DNA of 52,787 bases, taken from the NCBI GenBank assembly GCA_902791165.1, contig CADAVB010000022.1, forward strand, positions 1 to 52,787, given 5' to 3'. The position numbers and the translations under genes are program-made. Origin of the DNA: an uncultured Bacteroidia bacterium. GTDB taxonomy: Bacteria > Bacteroidota > Bacteroidia > Bacteroidales > F082. Shown in pieces: positions 1-8,058 of this stretch (within the stretch, counting starts at the first letter, position 1; every line of letters starts with the position of its first letter). The notes under the pieces are model-generated. The model ran no database searches and was not told the DNA's origin. It worked only from the letters and a program-made list of their open reading frames with translations.

Positions 1-399
1 GCCGCGCAAGCGATGCTGCAACTCACCGAGCGCGACCGACTTGGTTTAGGGGTCGAATTTGTCATCGATAATTCCGACCGCATCACCCATCCCGACTGGA
101 ACCGCATCGCCAAATTGGGCTTCCTGATTTCATACGAGATGATGCTCGACCGAGCCAGTTTCATGTTCAACGTCGGCATCCGCAATAATGAGCCTCTGCC
201 CGCCTCCGCCTTCCTTTTCTACCAAAAAGTGGGCGTGCGCTATTACGTTTGGAACGATTTGTTTGCCACGCTTTCGTTCACCACCTACGACATCAAAGCC
301 GACTTCATCAGCATCGGCATAGGATACCAATTTAAGCACAAATATTACCTCCCTCGCCATGAGAAGAAACCCCATCGCACTCCTGTTTATCCTCGTTAG
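1..399 (+). CDS. Acyloxyacyl hydrolase (PagL-like) outer-membrane barrel, C-terminal part
   Basis: The reading frame is open from the first base, so this is the 3' end of a gene that starts outside the window. The visible 132 codons have alternating polar/hydrophobic strands and end in a typical outer-membrane barrel strand (FISIGIGYQF) followed by a short basic tail. The pattern of a YYVW strand followed by KADFISIGIGY resembles the C-terminus of the PF09411 acyloxyacyl hydrolase/lipid A 3-O-deacylase family that Bacteroidales carry. If so it would sit in the outer membrane and remove acyl chains from lipid A. The family catalytic His/Ser are not in the visible part, so a generic barrel protein remains possible. 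It overlaps the next gene by 41 bases in another frame, suggesting co-transcription. Confidence 0.55.
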   Translation, partial: AAQAMLQLTERDRLGLGVEFVIDNSDRITHPDWNRIAKLGFLISYEMMLDRASFMFNVGIRNNEPLPASAFLFYQKVGVRYYVWNDLFATLSFTTYDIKADFISIGIGYQFKHKYYLPRHEKKPHRTPVYPR

Positions 400-1156
400 C
401 CTGCTGGCCACATCGTGCGCCAAGTCGCCCTTCGCCAATGGAAAACCCGTTAGCGAAACCCGAAACGTACATCCCAACTTTAGGATTATCTCCATTTATA
501 ACAATGTGAATGTCAAACTAATACACAGCAACAGACCCCGTTTGGAACTCACTTGTCCCGAAAACCTCATCGACCATATCACCACCGAAACCAAGGGCGA
601 TACTCTTTTCATCAAAAACGAGAACAAACACAACTGGTTGCGCAGCTACGATTACGACATCAACCTAACCGTGTATTATGACAGCCTGAGCGAAATCAAC
701 TATTCTTCCATCGGAAGACTTTACAACGTTGAGGGCGACTCTATCCGTGGCGTGGCCGTTAGACAAAACGACACCTTGGCTGAAACGGACGAATGGAATC
801 CGCAATACATACAGTCATTCTCCCTCAATGTCGAAGAAGGAGCAGGCGACATCGACCTGACCCTTTGCTGTACGGTTTTCAAAAGCAGGTTTACCAACGG
901 AACCTCACTCGTAACCATCAAAGGAACTGCCAATTATAGCGAATACAACACACGGAACTACGGAGCCATCCATGCCGAAGACCTTCAAACCACCTTCTCC
1001 CGAGTGCGAACAGAAAGCTCCAACGATGTGTATGTCGCGCCATCCAACCTGCTTAGGGTTTGGCTGTTCAGCATCGGCAACGTATATTACAAGGGAAATC
1101 CCAATGTCGTCGTGGAAACCCACAGTGGAAACGGCCAAATTATTAGATTAGAGTAA
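359..1156 (+). CDS. GIN-domain (DUF2807) lipoprotein, putative autotransporter-adhesin head
   Basis: 265 aa. The N-terminus has two Arg, a hydrophobic stretch and LLATSC with Cys20, which fits a lipoprotein signal peptide. The mature part starts with ISIYNNVNVKLIHSN, the hallmark opening of the DUF2807/GIN domain, which folds as a right-handed beta-helix, and the rest is beta-rich without transmembrane segments. GIN-domain proteins are abundant in Bacteroidetes and are thought to be surface or periplasmic structural or adhesive proteins; no enzymatic activity is known. The ATG at 359 lies inside the 3' end of the preceding gene. The only gene-free stretch downstream is the short promoter region before 1251. 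Family assignment is good; function is unknown. Confidence 0.75.
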   Translation: MRRNPIALLFILVSLLATSCAKSPFANGKPVSETRNVHPNFRIISIYNNVNVKLIHSNRPRLELTCPENLIDHITTETKGDTLFIKNENKHNWLRSYDYDINLTVYYDSLSEINYSSIGRLYNVEGDSIRGVAVRQNDTLAETDEWNPQYIQSFSLNVEEGAGDIDLTLCCTVFKSRFTNGTSLVTIKGTANYSEYNTRNYGAIHAEDLQTTFSRVRTESSNDVYVAPSNLLRVWLFSIGNVYYKGNPNVVVETHSGNGQIIRLE

Positions 1157-1195
1157 AAAAATTACAGAAACCGAATTTTTGGTATAATATTTGCA

Positions 1196-1203
1196 TAATT
1201 TTG
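1196..1203 (+). promoter_or_regulatory. TAnnTTTG promoter box upstream of the His/Tyr-rich lipoprotein gene
   Basis: TAATTTTG, matching the Bacteroidetes -7 consensus TAnnTTTG, 47 bases before the ATG at 1251. No well-spaced -33 TTTG was found; a TTTG lies only 14 bases upstream. Confidence 0.45.
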
Positions 1204-1250
1204 GCCGGAAACAAACCACATAATCGTTAAACAAACAAAACCATAATACA

Positions 1251-2663
1251 ATGAAAGCATTAAGATTCATACCATTCATCGCCCTCCTTGCCTTCGCAAG
1301 CTGCGGCACGAAGCGTCAGATGGCCCAAGACGACATCTACTACTCGCCTTACGGCAACCAAAACGGACGCATGACCACGAACAACGGCTCTTACGTCAAT
1401 CCGAGCATCAGCAGCAATTCGGCATACGACTATCAAAGTTACTATTCCGATAGCAAAAACTACGCCACCAACGCCGATCCCGTGTATCAGACCACCGAAA
1501 CCGTGACCGACACCAACGGCGTGGTGTACACCACCACCGAAACCTACTACGACGCCGATTATGCCGCCCGCATCAAGCGTTTCGGCACCCAAGCCTCATC
1601 ATCGAGAAGCTATTATGACGACTACTACACCAGCAGCAACGGCTATGGCGGCGACACCTACATCTACGTAAACAGCTACGACCCATTCTATTGGAACTAT
1701 TATCCAAGCGTTTATATCGGCTGGAATTGGGGTTATCGCCCATACTGGAGCAGCTATTGGAGGTGGCACTACTATTGGGACTATCCCTACTACTCATACT
1801 GGGGCTGGAACCCCTATTGGTACAACACTTGGGGCTACTACGACTACTGGCACCATCCCTACCACCACCATCATCACCACCACCACTATCACCACCATGG
1901 CAGCAACCACAGTGGCAACCAATATGGCGGCAGCGGATTGGGCAACTACGTAGCCTCTGTCAGACGCGATCAAAACGGCACCGCCGGCTCGATGAGCAGC
2001 AGCCGTATCGTAAATAACGGCAACAACAATGCCGGTAGCCTTTCTGGCAACCGTCGCACCACCACCTCGGGCAGCGGCAGTGTTTCAGCCACCCGCCCCA
2101 CTGCCAATAGCCAATCGGGCAGCGTTTCCAACAGACCTACCAACAGCTCGGCACGTCCCACCAGCAACTCAAGACCTACGGCAGGCACCCAGACCCATCG
2201 TCCGAGCGTCAATGAACGCCCCAACGGCAGCCAAAGCGCCAGCCGCCCGAGTAGCCAAAACAGCCAAAACAGCGAACGCCAAACCTACACCTCGCCCAAC
2301 AACAGCCGCCCCTCGCGTTCAAGTTCGGAATATGTGCGCCCGCAAAGCCAATCGAACAACAGACCTTCCAACTCGGGCAGCTACAACAGAAGCAACTCGT
2401 CCTCATCGGGCAGTTACAACAGAAGCAACTCGTCGAGCAGCAGCCGCAGCTCCAGTGGAAGCTACAACAGCGGCAGCAGCCGTAGCAGCTCAAGCAGCAG
2501 CCGCAGTTCGGGTAGCAGCAGCCGCAGTTCGGGTAGCAGCAGCCGCAGTTCGGGTAGCAGCTACAGCGGAGGAAGCAGCCGCAGCAGCTCAAGCAGCAGC
2601 GGTGGCCGCAGTTCCAGCAGCAGCTCAGGCGGAAGCCGTTCGAGCGGAGGCGGAAGAAGATAA
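1251..2663 (+). CDS. His/Tyr/Trp-rich, Ser/Arg-repeat lipoprotein of unknown function
   Basis: 470 aa with a lipoprotein-like signal (hydrophobic run ending FASC, Cys18). It has three compositional zones. Residues about 20-130 are Tyr/Asn/Thr-rich. Residues about 130-225 are aromatic (YWNYYP, GYRPYWSSYW repeats) and end in an eight-His run inside a longer His-rich stretch (about 200-220). Residues about 225-470 are Ser/Asn/Arg low complexity ending in SSSRSSG repeats. No catalytic domain is recognisable. The His cluster could bind metal ions and the basic Ser/Arg tail could contact nucleic acid, LPS or peptidoglycan; both are inference. Similar Tyr/Trp/His-rich lipoproteins occur in Bacteroidales and are usually left as hypothetical. 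The gene stands alone between a promoter box and a strong terminator. Confidence 0.7.
   Translation: MKALRFIPFIALLAFASCGTKRQMAQDDIYYSPYGNQNGRMTTNNGSYVNPSISSNSAYDYQSYYSDSKNYATNADPVYQTTETVTDTNGVVYTTTETYYDADYAARIKRFGTQASSSRSYYDDYYTSSNGYGGDTYIYVNSYDPFYWNYYPSVYIGWNWGYRPYWSSYWRWHYYWDYPYYSYWGWNPYWYNTWGYYDYWHHPYHHHHHHHHYHHHGSNHSGNQYGGSGLGNYVASVRRDQNGTAGSMSSSRIVNNGNNNAGSLSGNRRTTTSGSGSVSATRPTANSQSGSVSNRPTNSSARPTSNSRPTAGTQTHRPSVNERPNGSQSASRPSSQNSQNSERQTYTSPNNSRPSRSSSEYVRPQSQSNNRPSNSGSYNRSNSSSSGSYNRSNSSSSSRSSSGSYNSGSSRSSSSSSRSSGSSSRSSGSSSRSSGSSYSGGSSRSSSSSSGGRSSSSSSGGSRSSGGGRR
2493..2555 (+). repeat. Three perfect 21-bp tandem repeats coding SSSRSSG
   Basis: Three identical 21-base units (2493-2513, 2514-2534, 2535-2555) lie in frame in the 3' end of the lipoprotein gene, each encoding SSSRSSG. 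They are embedded in a longer degenerate AGC/CGC-rich tract. The unit is a multiple of three, so copy-number change would preserve the frame. Confidence 0.9.
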
Positions 2664-2680
2664 TTTTCACCAAATCAAAT

Positions 2681-2728
2681 AAAAAGACTACCTTTGCACC
2701 CTTCATACAAGGTAGTCTTTTTTTTTAT
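2681..2728 (+). terminator. Rho-independent terminator after the His-rich lipoprotein
   Basis: Fourteen-base stem (2681-2694 with 2709-2722), 14-base loop, followed by a run of T. It sits 17 bases after the stop at 2663. The 5' arm also contains a promoter box (2689-2696). Confidence 0.85.
2689..2696 (+). promoter_or_regulatory. TAnnTTTG box inside the terminator stem, before the FadL-like gene
   Basis: TACCTTTG fits the -7 consensus and lies 42 bases before the ATG at 2739. It is inside the left arm of the terminator hairpin, and no -33 TTG is seen, so it may be coincidental. Confidence 0.3.
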
Positions 2729-2738
2729 TGCTTACACT

Positions 2739-4196
2739 ATGAAACGCATACTCATTGCCATCACGGCCATTTTGTTCTCGACAAGCCTTTTCGCACAAGG
2801 CAGCGACGATGCCTGCTTATTCTCACAGACTTATTATCAAGGAACCGCCAAATCGCTCGGCATGGCCAACGCTTTAGGGGCGGTAGGCGGCGACATGACG
2901 GCCATCTGCATCAACCCCGCAGGAATGGGACTCTATCGCAGCAACGAGTTCACCACCACAATCAACCTGCTCCACAACCAATACAACGACAACTATTATG
3001 GCGAGAACACCAACGCCGGGAAATTCCGCGTGACGATGCCCAACATTGGCTATGTTGGCGTCAAGGAACGCAGCAACTACCGCAAACTGCGTTTCACCCA
3101 ATTCGGCATCGGACTCACCCGCACCAATGAGTTCAACAGCCACACCCACGCCCAAGGCATCAACACGACAAGCTCAAAAATAGACGATTATCTGAACCAA
3201 ATCGACGGCTATTATCCCAACGAGCTGCAAGAGCATTTCCCTTTCACTGTCTTTCCTGCCTGGCAGACCTACCTCATCGATATTTACCAAGACTCACTTG
3301 GCGACTATTACAGCAGCCCCGTCCCGCAAGGCGGCATCTGGCAAAGCCAGGACAATCGTTTCAAAGGTCGCGCCGAAGAATGGACTTTTGCCGGAAGCGC
3401 CAACTACGGCGATTGCCTGTTCATCGGTGGCAGCATTGGGCTGGCCCACATCAAACGCGAAGGCACACGATGTTTTGAGGAATGGATGCCCGACAACAGT
3501 TCCACCGTCACCGACTTTCAACGGTGGCGTTTTGAGGAATTCCTCAGCTCAAGCGCTTGGGGCATCAACCTGAAACTAGGCTTCATCGCCCACCTCAACC
3601 ACTGGATGCGCATCGGGGCCTCATTCCATTCCCCTACGCTGTACAATTTCAGCGAAACTTGGCAAACCGAAACCGAATCGAGAATCAGCCAGGTCGTCCA
3701 AAAGAGCATCAGTCTTGAGTCGCATTACGAATATTCTTTCGTCAGCCCGCTGAAGTGCATTGCCAGCACAGCTTTCGTCATCGGGCACTATGGGCTCGTT
3801 AGCCTCGATGCCGAATACACTAATTTTGGCGCAGCCCGTTTCAAAGCCGACGACTACGATTATAGTGTCACCAACCAAACCACCAAAGCCACTTACGGCC
3901 ACACCCTCAACTTCCGCCTTGGTTCGGAATGGCGCATGGACGGCTTTTATCTGCGCGCGGGCGGGGCCTACTACGGCAGCCCTTACGGCTTTGGAAAAAA
4001 CGAAGGCAGTGTCAAAAAGGCCAATTTAGGCGTCAGCCTCCCCGTTTCGGAAAGCACCACTTTCGATTTCGCCTACGAACTGACTTTCGGGAAAGACCGC
4101 TTCACCTTATACAACGCGGGTGAGTTGGGCATCGAGGCCGTCACGCAAAGGCAAATCAAAAACAACCTTGCCGCCACGCTCAGAATGCGCTTCTAA
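2739..4196 (+). CDS. OmpP1/FadL-family outer-membrane transport protein
   Basis: 485 aa from the ATG at 2739. The reading frame extends 15 codons upstream, but those lie in the terminator T-tract, and only from 2739 does a clean signal peptide appear (MKRILIAITAILFSTSLFAQG). The mature start, with SLGMANALGAVGGDMTAICINPAGMG, is the diagnostic N-terminal hatch motif of the OmpP1/FadL/TodX family. The rest alternates as beta strands and ends in a C-terminal aromatic residue (LRMRF), as expected for Bam-inserted barrels. FadL relatives move hydrophobic compounds such as long-chain fatty acids across the outer membrane; the substrate of this one cannot be read from sequence. It converges on the zinc-ribbon gene across a shared hairpin. 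Confidence 0.85.
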   Translation: MKRILIAITAILFSTSLFAQGSDDACLFSQTYYQGTAKSLGMANALGAVGGDMTAICINPAGMGLYRSNEFTTTINLLHNQYNDNYYGENTNAGKFRVTMPNIGYVGVKERSNYRKLRFTQFGIGLTRTNEFNSHTHAQGINTTSSKIDDYLNQIDGYYPNELQEHFPFTVFPAWQTYLIDIYQDSLGDYYSSPVPQGGIWQSQDNRFKGRAEEWTFAGSANYGDCLFIGGSIGLAHIKREGTRCFEEWMPDNSSTVTDFQRWRFEEFLSSSAWGINLKLGFIAHLNHWMRIGASFHSPTLYNFSETWQTETESRISQVVQKSISLESHYEYSFVSPLKCIASTAFVIGHYGLVSLDAEYTNFGAARFKADDYDYSVTNQTTKATYGHTLNFRLGSEWRMDGFYLRAGGAYYGSPYGFGKNEGSVKKANLGVSLPVSESTTFDFAYELTFGKDRFTLYNAGELGIEAVTQRQIKNNLAATLRMRF

Positions 4197-4231
4197 AAAA
4201 ATGGGAGAAGTCGCCATTGGGCAACTTCTCC
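4192..4231 (-). terminator. Terminator of the zinc-ribbon gene (convergent intergenic region)
   Basis: Eight-base stem 4204-4211 with 4224-4231, 12-base loop. Read on the minus strand it is followed by a T run (A run at 4194-4200). It lies just past the minus-strand stop at 4261 and could also slow plus-strand readthrough from the FadL-like gene. Confidence 0.65.
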
Positions 4232-4260
4232 TCCCTTGTTAAAACCATGAAAAAGTTTAT

Positions 4261-5340
4261 TTAACTATTGTATTGCTGGATAATGCCTTTATCAACAAGG
4301 ATACGTCCGCAATACTCGCACACGATGATTTTCTTGTGGGTGCAAATGTCCAACTGGTGTTGAGGCGGGATACGGTTGAAGCAACCGCCACAGGCTTCGT
4401 CAAAGATACCCACCACAGCCAAACCGTTGCGGGCGTTCTTACGGATGCGTTTGTAGGCCACCAATAAGCGTTCCTCGACCAGTTTTTCACAGTCGGCAGA
4501 ACGTTTCAGCAGTTGTTCCTCTTCTTTCTCGGTGCCTTCCACCAACGAGCTAAGCTCTTCCTTCTTTTCACTCAAGGCAGAAACCATCTCATTGAGATGA
4601 AGTTGCGACTCGGCAATCTTATTGGTCACCTCATTATCTTTAGCGGTCAATTCGCGGATGCGCTTTTCGGAAAGTTGAACATCAAGGTTTTGATATTCAA
4701 TTTCTTTGGTCAGCGAATCGTATTCGCGGTTGTTGCGAACATTGTTTTGCTGGTCTTCATACTTCTTAATCAGCGCTTCGGTTTCCTTGATTTTAATTTT
4801 ATAGTTGGAAATGTCAGTTTGGTTTTTCTTGCTTTCAGCCTTCAAATTGACGATACGGGTTTCGAATCCAGCGATTTCGTCCTCCAAATCTTGGATTTCC
4901 AAAGGCAAGTTGCCGCGATAGGCACGAATTTCATCAATCTTGGAATCCACCTGCTGCAAGGTGTAGAGCGCAACTAGTTTCTGCTCAACGCTCACCTCGA
5001 TAGGCTGTTCCTCGACAGCGGGAGCAGGTTCTTCTGCTTTCGGCTCAACAACAACCTCAGCCTCCTTGACTTCCTCTACCTTAACTTCTTCCGTTTTCTT
5101 GGCCGCTTTTTTGGCAGGCTTCTTATCCTCGGCCTTGTCTTCCTTTACCGTTTCCGTTTTAGTAGCGGCTTTCTTGGCCGGCTTTTTCACCTCTTTCTTT
5201 TCCTCGACGGGTTCAGCTTCAGGCTTCGGAGCCTCTTCAGCCTTGGCGGTCTTTTTGGTTACCTTTTTGGTTTCCTTAACTTCTTTAACCTCAGCGACTT
5301 CCGTCACTTCAGCCTCTGTTTTATTCACTTTTTTAGCCAT
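4261..5340 (-). CDS. C4-type zinc-ribbon coiled-coil protein with Lys/Ala/Glu-rich N-terminus
   Basis: 359 aa. Residues 1-115 are a low-complexity Lys/Ala/Glu/Val/Pro tail with repeated KKPAKKAA units, resembling histone H1-like or intrinsically disordered tails. Residues about 118-290 form a long coiled coil that opens with the family motif LVALYTLQQVDSKIDEI. The C-terminus has a four-Cys zinc ribbon (C317, C320, C341, C344). The core matches the zf-RING_7 (PF02591) family, the group containing the chlamydial nucleic-acid-binding protein CdsZ; in Bacteroidetes its role is undefined. The N-terminal tail is longer than in the usual roughly 250-aa member. It follows nif3 on the minus strand by 11 bases, and the pair is often adjacent in this phylum. 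It has its own promoter box inside the 3' end of nif3. Confidence 0.85.
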   Translation of the reverse strand: MAKKVNKTEAEVTEVAEVKEVKETKKVTKKTAKAEEAPKPEAEPVEEKKEVKKPAKKAATKTETVKEDKAEDKKPAKKAAKKTEEVKVEEVKEAEVVVEPKAEEPAPAVEEQPIEVSVEQKLVALYTLQQVDSKIDEIRAYRGNLPLEIQDLEDEIAGFETRIVNLKAESKKNQTDISNYKIKIKETEALIKKYEDQQNNVRNNREYDSLTKEIEYQNLDVQLSEKRIRELTAKDNEVTNKIAESQLHLNEMVSALSEKKEELSSLVEGTEKEEEQLLKRSADCEKLVEERLLVAYKRIRKNARNGLAVVGIFDEACGGCFNRIPPQHQLDICTHKKIIVCEYCGRILVDKGIIQQYNS

Positions 5341-5351
5341 ATTGTTGATTT

Positions 5352-6146
5352 CTAATTTCTTACAAAATAAAAAACGGCGTTGGTTCGCGTTTCGGCGATT
5401 TCGGCTGCAAAGGTAGGAATTTTTTTCGTAATCACCTCATTTATTAATTCTTTCGTGAATTGTTCTGTCTCGAAGTGCCCGCCATCGACCAAAAGAATGT
5501 TGCCTTCGGGGACGAAAAAATCGTGGTATTTGATGTCGGCGGTGAGGTAAACGTCGGCCTTTTGGCGCAAAGCCTCGGCCATAAATGGACTTCCCGACCC
5601 GCCACAAAGTGCCACTTTCTTGATTTTTCGACCCGTCAATGCAGAATGGCGCAAACAGGGCGAACCGATGGTTTTGGCTACAAGTTGCAGGAAATCAATT
5701 TCTTCCATCGGATTTTCAAACTCCCCGACCATTCCAGCGCCACAAAGTTCGGGTTCACATTCAGAAGGTTGCAAAATATGCAGGTTCTTCATGCCCAGCT
5801 TATCTGCCAACACACGACTCACGCCTAAATAGCTGTTATCCAAGTTGGTGTGCATGGAAATCATGGAGATGTCGTGCTTGATGGCCTTCATCACAGCGCG
5901 CTCGATGTAGGTTTCAGGGGTCAAATGCTTCAAACCTTTGAAAATCAGCGGGTGATGGCTGATGATGAGGTTGCAATCCTTGGCAATGGCTTCATCTACC
6001 ACCGCTTCTGTTATATCCAAGCAAATCAAGGCTTTACGCGCCTCGGAGTTCAAATCTCCGACTTGCAGTCCGGCGTTGTCGTAGCTCTCTTGCCAATGCA
6101 GCGGCGCAATCTCGGTAATGCAGTCCAAAATGTCTTTTACAGTCAT
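5352..6146 (-). CDS. Nif3-like dinuclear metal centre protein (DUF34)
   Basis: 264 aa. It begins with TVKDILDCITEIAPLHWQESYDNAGLQVGD and contains the metal-ligand motif SHHPLIFKGL near residue 60, both signatures of the NIF3/YbgI/YqfO family (sometimes annotated GTP cyclohydrolase I type 2). The length is that of the short form, without the PII-like insert that enlarges the Bacillus YqfO type to about 370 aa. Members form toroidal hexamers with two metals per subunit; the substrate is not settled. It is divergently transcribed from lpxK with a 54-base shared promoter region, and the zinc-ribbon gene follows downstream. Confidence 0.92.
   Translation of the reverse strand: MTVKDILDCITEIAPLHWQESYDNAGLQVGDLNSEARKALICLDITEAVVDEAIAKDCNLIISHHPLIFKGLKHLTPETYIERAVMKAIKHDISMISMHTNLDNSYLGVSRVLADKLGMKNLHILQPSECEPELCGAGMVGEFENPMEEIDFLQLVAKTIGSPCLRHSALTGRKIKKVALCGGSGSPFMAEALRQKADVYLTADIKYHDFFVPEGNILLVDGGHFETEQFTKELINEVITKKIPTFAAEIAETRTNAVFYFVRN
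5408..5415 (-). promoter_or_regulatory. TAnnTTTG box for the zinc-ribbon gene, inside nif3
   Basis: TACCTTTG on the minus strand, 68 bases before the ATG at 5340 and within the last 70 bases of nif3. It suggests the zinc-ribbon gene can be expressed independently. Confidence 0.4.
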
Positions 6147-6163
6147 ATTTTCAAAATTTGGCT

Positions 6164-6171
6164 CAAAATTA
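6164..6171 (-). promoter_or_regulatory. TAnnTTTG box for nif3
   Basis: TAATTTTG on the minus strand, 17 bases before the nif3 ATG at 6146, in the divergent region shared with lpxK. Confidence 0.45.
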
Positions 6172-6183
6172 CGGAATTTTGCC

Positions 6184-6191
6184 TAATTTTG
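6184..6191 (+). promoter_or_regulatory. TAnnTTTG box for lpxK
   Basis: TAATTTTG, only 9 bases before the lpxK ATG at 6201, implying a very short leader. A TTTG lies at 6157-6160, 23 bases upstream, slightly longer than ideal spacing. This box supports the start at 6201 rather than longer upstream frames. Confidence 0.5.
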
Positions 6192-6200
6192 ACCCCCATA

Positions 6201-7250
6201 ATGAGAATTTTACTTTTGCCCATATCACTTTTGTATCATATCGTGCTGAAAATCAGGCACAAATTATATGATTGGCGCATATTGAAAAGGCTGCGGTTCG
6301 AGAAGCCCGTGATATGCGTGGGCAACCTCAGCCTTGGCGGAACGGGCAAAACACCCACCGTAGAATACCTTATTAATATATTGCGCGACAATTATCGCGT
6401 GGCGACGCTGAGTCGGGGCTATGGCCGTAAGACAAAAGGTTTTCAAATGGCTGACAATCAAAGCACTTACGAAACCATTGGTGACGAGCCGCTGCAATAT
6501 TTTCTAAAATTTCCCGGGATTTTGGTCGCCGTGGACGAAGACCGCTTGAACGGCACGCGGCAACTACTTTACAGCCCAAACAACGCTAACGCCATCCTCC
6601 TTGACGATGCCTTCCAACACCGACGCATCATGGCGGGATTGAACATCCTACTGACTGAATATCAAAACCTTTACTGCGACGATTTCCTCTTTCCCGCTGG
6701 CACATTACGCGACATCAAGTCGGCTGCCAAACGCGCCAACATCATCGTGGTCAGCAAATCGCCGAAAGTATTGAACGAAGTCAAGAAACAACAGATTATC
6801 AATAAGTTAAAACCAACAAAAGAACAAAAGGTGTTTTTCTCCTATTTGGAATACGCGCCTTTGCTGCCTTTGAACGAAAAGGCGAAATCGGTTTCAGCCG
6901 AAAAGACCGATTCCGTTTTGGCTTTCTGCGGCATCGCCAACCCGAAACCCTTTGTCGAAGAACTGAAAAAAAGACATCAAACCGTTGATTCTCTGACTTT
7001 TGCAGACCACCACGCTTATACCGAAGACGATGTAAAACACATCATAAACCGCTTTGAAAACCTCGGCGGTAAGCAAAAAATCATCGTCACGACCGAAAAA
7101 GATGCTGCGCGATTGGCAAATTCTCCCTATCTTTGTCAGTTTGAAACCGCGCCGCTGTTCGCTTTGCCCGTCGGGGTGCGGTTCCACGAAGAAGAAAAGT
7201 TTAACGAAGAAATAATGAATTATGTACGACAAAATTCTCACTACAATTGA
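6201..7250 (+). CDS. lpxK: Tetraacyldisaccharide 4'-kinase
   Basis: 349 aa from the ATG at 6201; the frame is open further upstream but overlaps nif3 antisense and lies before the promoter. LpxK phosphorylates the 4' position of the lipid A disaccharide at the inner membrane. Evidence: an N-terminal hydrophobic segment (ILLLPISLLYHIVL), the Walker-A-like GGTGKTP at residues 46-52, then LSRGYGRKTKG and ILLDDAFQHR, all LpxK signatures. The 3' end overlaps punA by 29 bases, so the three genes lpxK-punA-lpxH form one tight transcription unit. Confidence 0.95.
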   Translation: MRILLLPISLLYHIVLKIRHKLYDWRILKRLRFEKPVICVGNLSLGGTGKTPTVEYLINILRDNYRVATLSRGYGRKTKGFQMADNQSTYETIGDEPLQYFLKFPGILVAVDEDRLNGTRQLLYSPNNANAILLDDAFQHRRIMAGLNILLTEYQNLYCDDFLFPAGTLRDIKSAAKRANIIVVSKSPKVLNEVKKQQIINKLKPTKEQKVFFSYLEYAPLLPLNEKAKSVSAEKTDSVLAFCGIANPKPFVEELKKRHQTVDSLTFADHHAYTEDDVKHIINRFENLGGKQKIIVTTEKDAARLANSPYLCQFETAPLFALPVGVRFHEEEKFNEEIMNYVRQNSHYN

Positions 7251-8058
7251 TTATATCCGACTGAAAACGAAGGAGTTCAACCCTGAAATCGGTATCGTTC
7301 TTGGCTCCGGTTTAGGCGGTTTGGCCAACGGTATCACTGTGCAACACACCATCCCCTATTCGGATATCCCCAACTTCCCCATTTCGACGGTGAAAGGCCA
7401 CGAAGGACAGATGCTGTTCGGCACCATTGCGGGACGGCGCGTCGTGGCCATGCAAGGCCGCTTCCACTTTTATGAAGGCTACCCGATGAGTGCCATCACC
7501 TTCCCCATCCGCGTGATGATGCAACTTGGCATTAAGTTCCTCATTCTCAGCAACGCAGCGGGCGGCCTCAACCCCGACTTCAAGGTAGGCGACATTATGA
7601 TTATCACCGACCAGATTCATACCATGCCCAACCCGCTCGTCGGGCCGCACGACGACCGTTTCGGCGACCGCTTCCCCGACATGAGCGAGCCTTACGACAA
7701 ACGCCTCATCCGTTTGGCCGACGACATTGCGCAGGAAAAAGGCATTGAGGTTCAGCACGGTGTGTATTGCTCCACCACCGGCCCGACCTACGAAACGCCC
7801 GCCGAGTGCCGCTATTTCCGCATCATCGGCGCCGACACCATCGGGATGTCCACCACGCCCGAAGTCATCGTGGCGCGCCAAGGCAAGCTGCCCGTTTTCG
7901 GCTTGAGCATCGTGTCCGACATGGGCAATATTTACGGCGAGGAAAAGACCATCACCATCACGCACGAGGAAGTCATCAAGGCTGTGAACGCTGTCGAGCC
8001 GAAACTCATCACCCTCATCACGGAACTCATCCGCCGCTCGAAAGAAATCAAGTTCTGA
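7222..8058 (+). CDS. punA: Purine-nucleoside phosphorylase
   Basis: 278 aa. Catalyses phosphorolysis of purine nucleosides to base and ribose-1-phosphate (guanosine/inosine type, trimeric PNP-I family) in the cytosol. Signatures: phosphate-binding LGSGLGG (27-33), the GRFHFYEGYP loop (about 80-90), SNAAGGLNPDFKVGDIMII, and the purine-site STTGPTYETPAE with GMSTTPEVI. Length is normal for the family. It overlaps lpxK by 29 bases at the start and shares TGATG with lpxH at the end, so it is translationally linked to two lipid A genes although it belongs to nucleotide salvage. Confidence 0.95.
   Translation: MYDKILTTIDYIRLKTKEFNPEIGIVLGSGLGGLANGITVQHTIPYSDIPNFPISTVKGHEGQMLFGTIAGRRVVAMQGRFHFYEGYPMSAITFPIRVMMQLGIKFLILSNAAGGLNPDFKVGDIMIITDQIHTMPNPLVGPHDDRFGDRFPDMSEPYDKRLIRLADDIAQEKGIEVQHGVYCSTTGPTYETPAECRYFRIIGADTIGMSTTPEVIVARQGKLPVFGLSIVSDMGNIYGEEKTITITHEEVIKAVNAVEPKLITLITELIRRSKEIKF

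Noticed and set aside
2029-2682. Long Ala-rich and Leu-rich frames overlapping the His/Ser-rich lipoprotein
   Set aside because: They are frame shadows of a repetitive AGC/CGC-rich gene, without signals of their own.
5850-6200. N-terminal extension of LpxK by 117 codons
   Set aside because: It is the antisense shadow of nif3 and lies upstream of the lpxK promoter box.
7767-8057. N-terminal extension of LpxH by 97 codons
   Set aside because: It lies fully within punA in another frame and has the biased composition of a shadow frame; the metallophosphatase starts at 8058.
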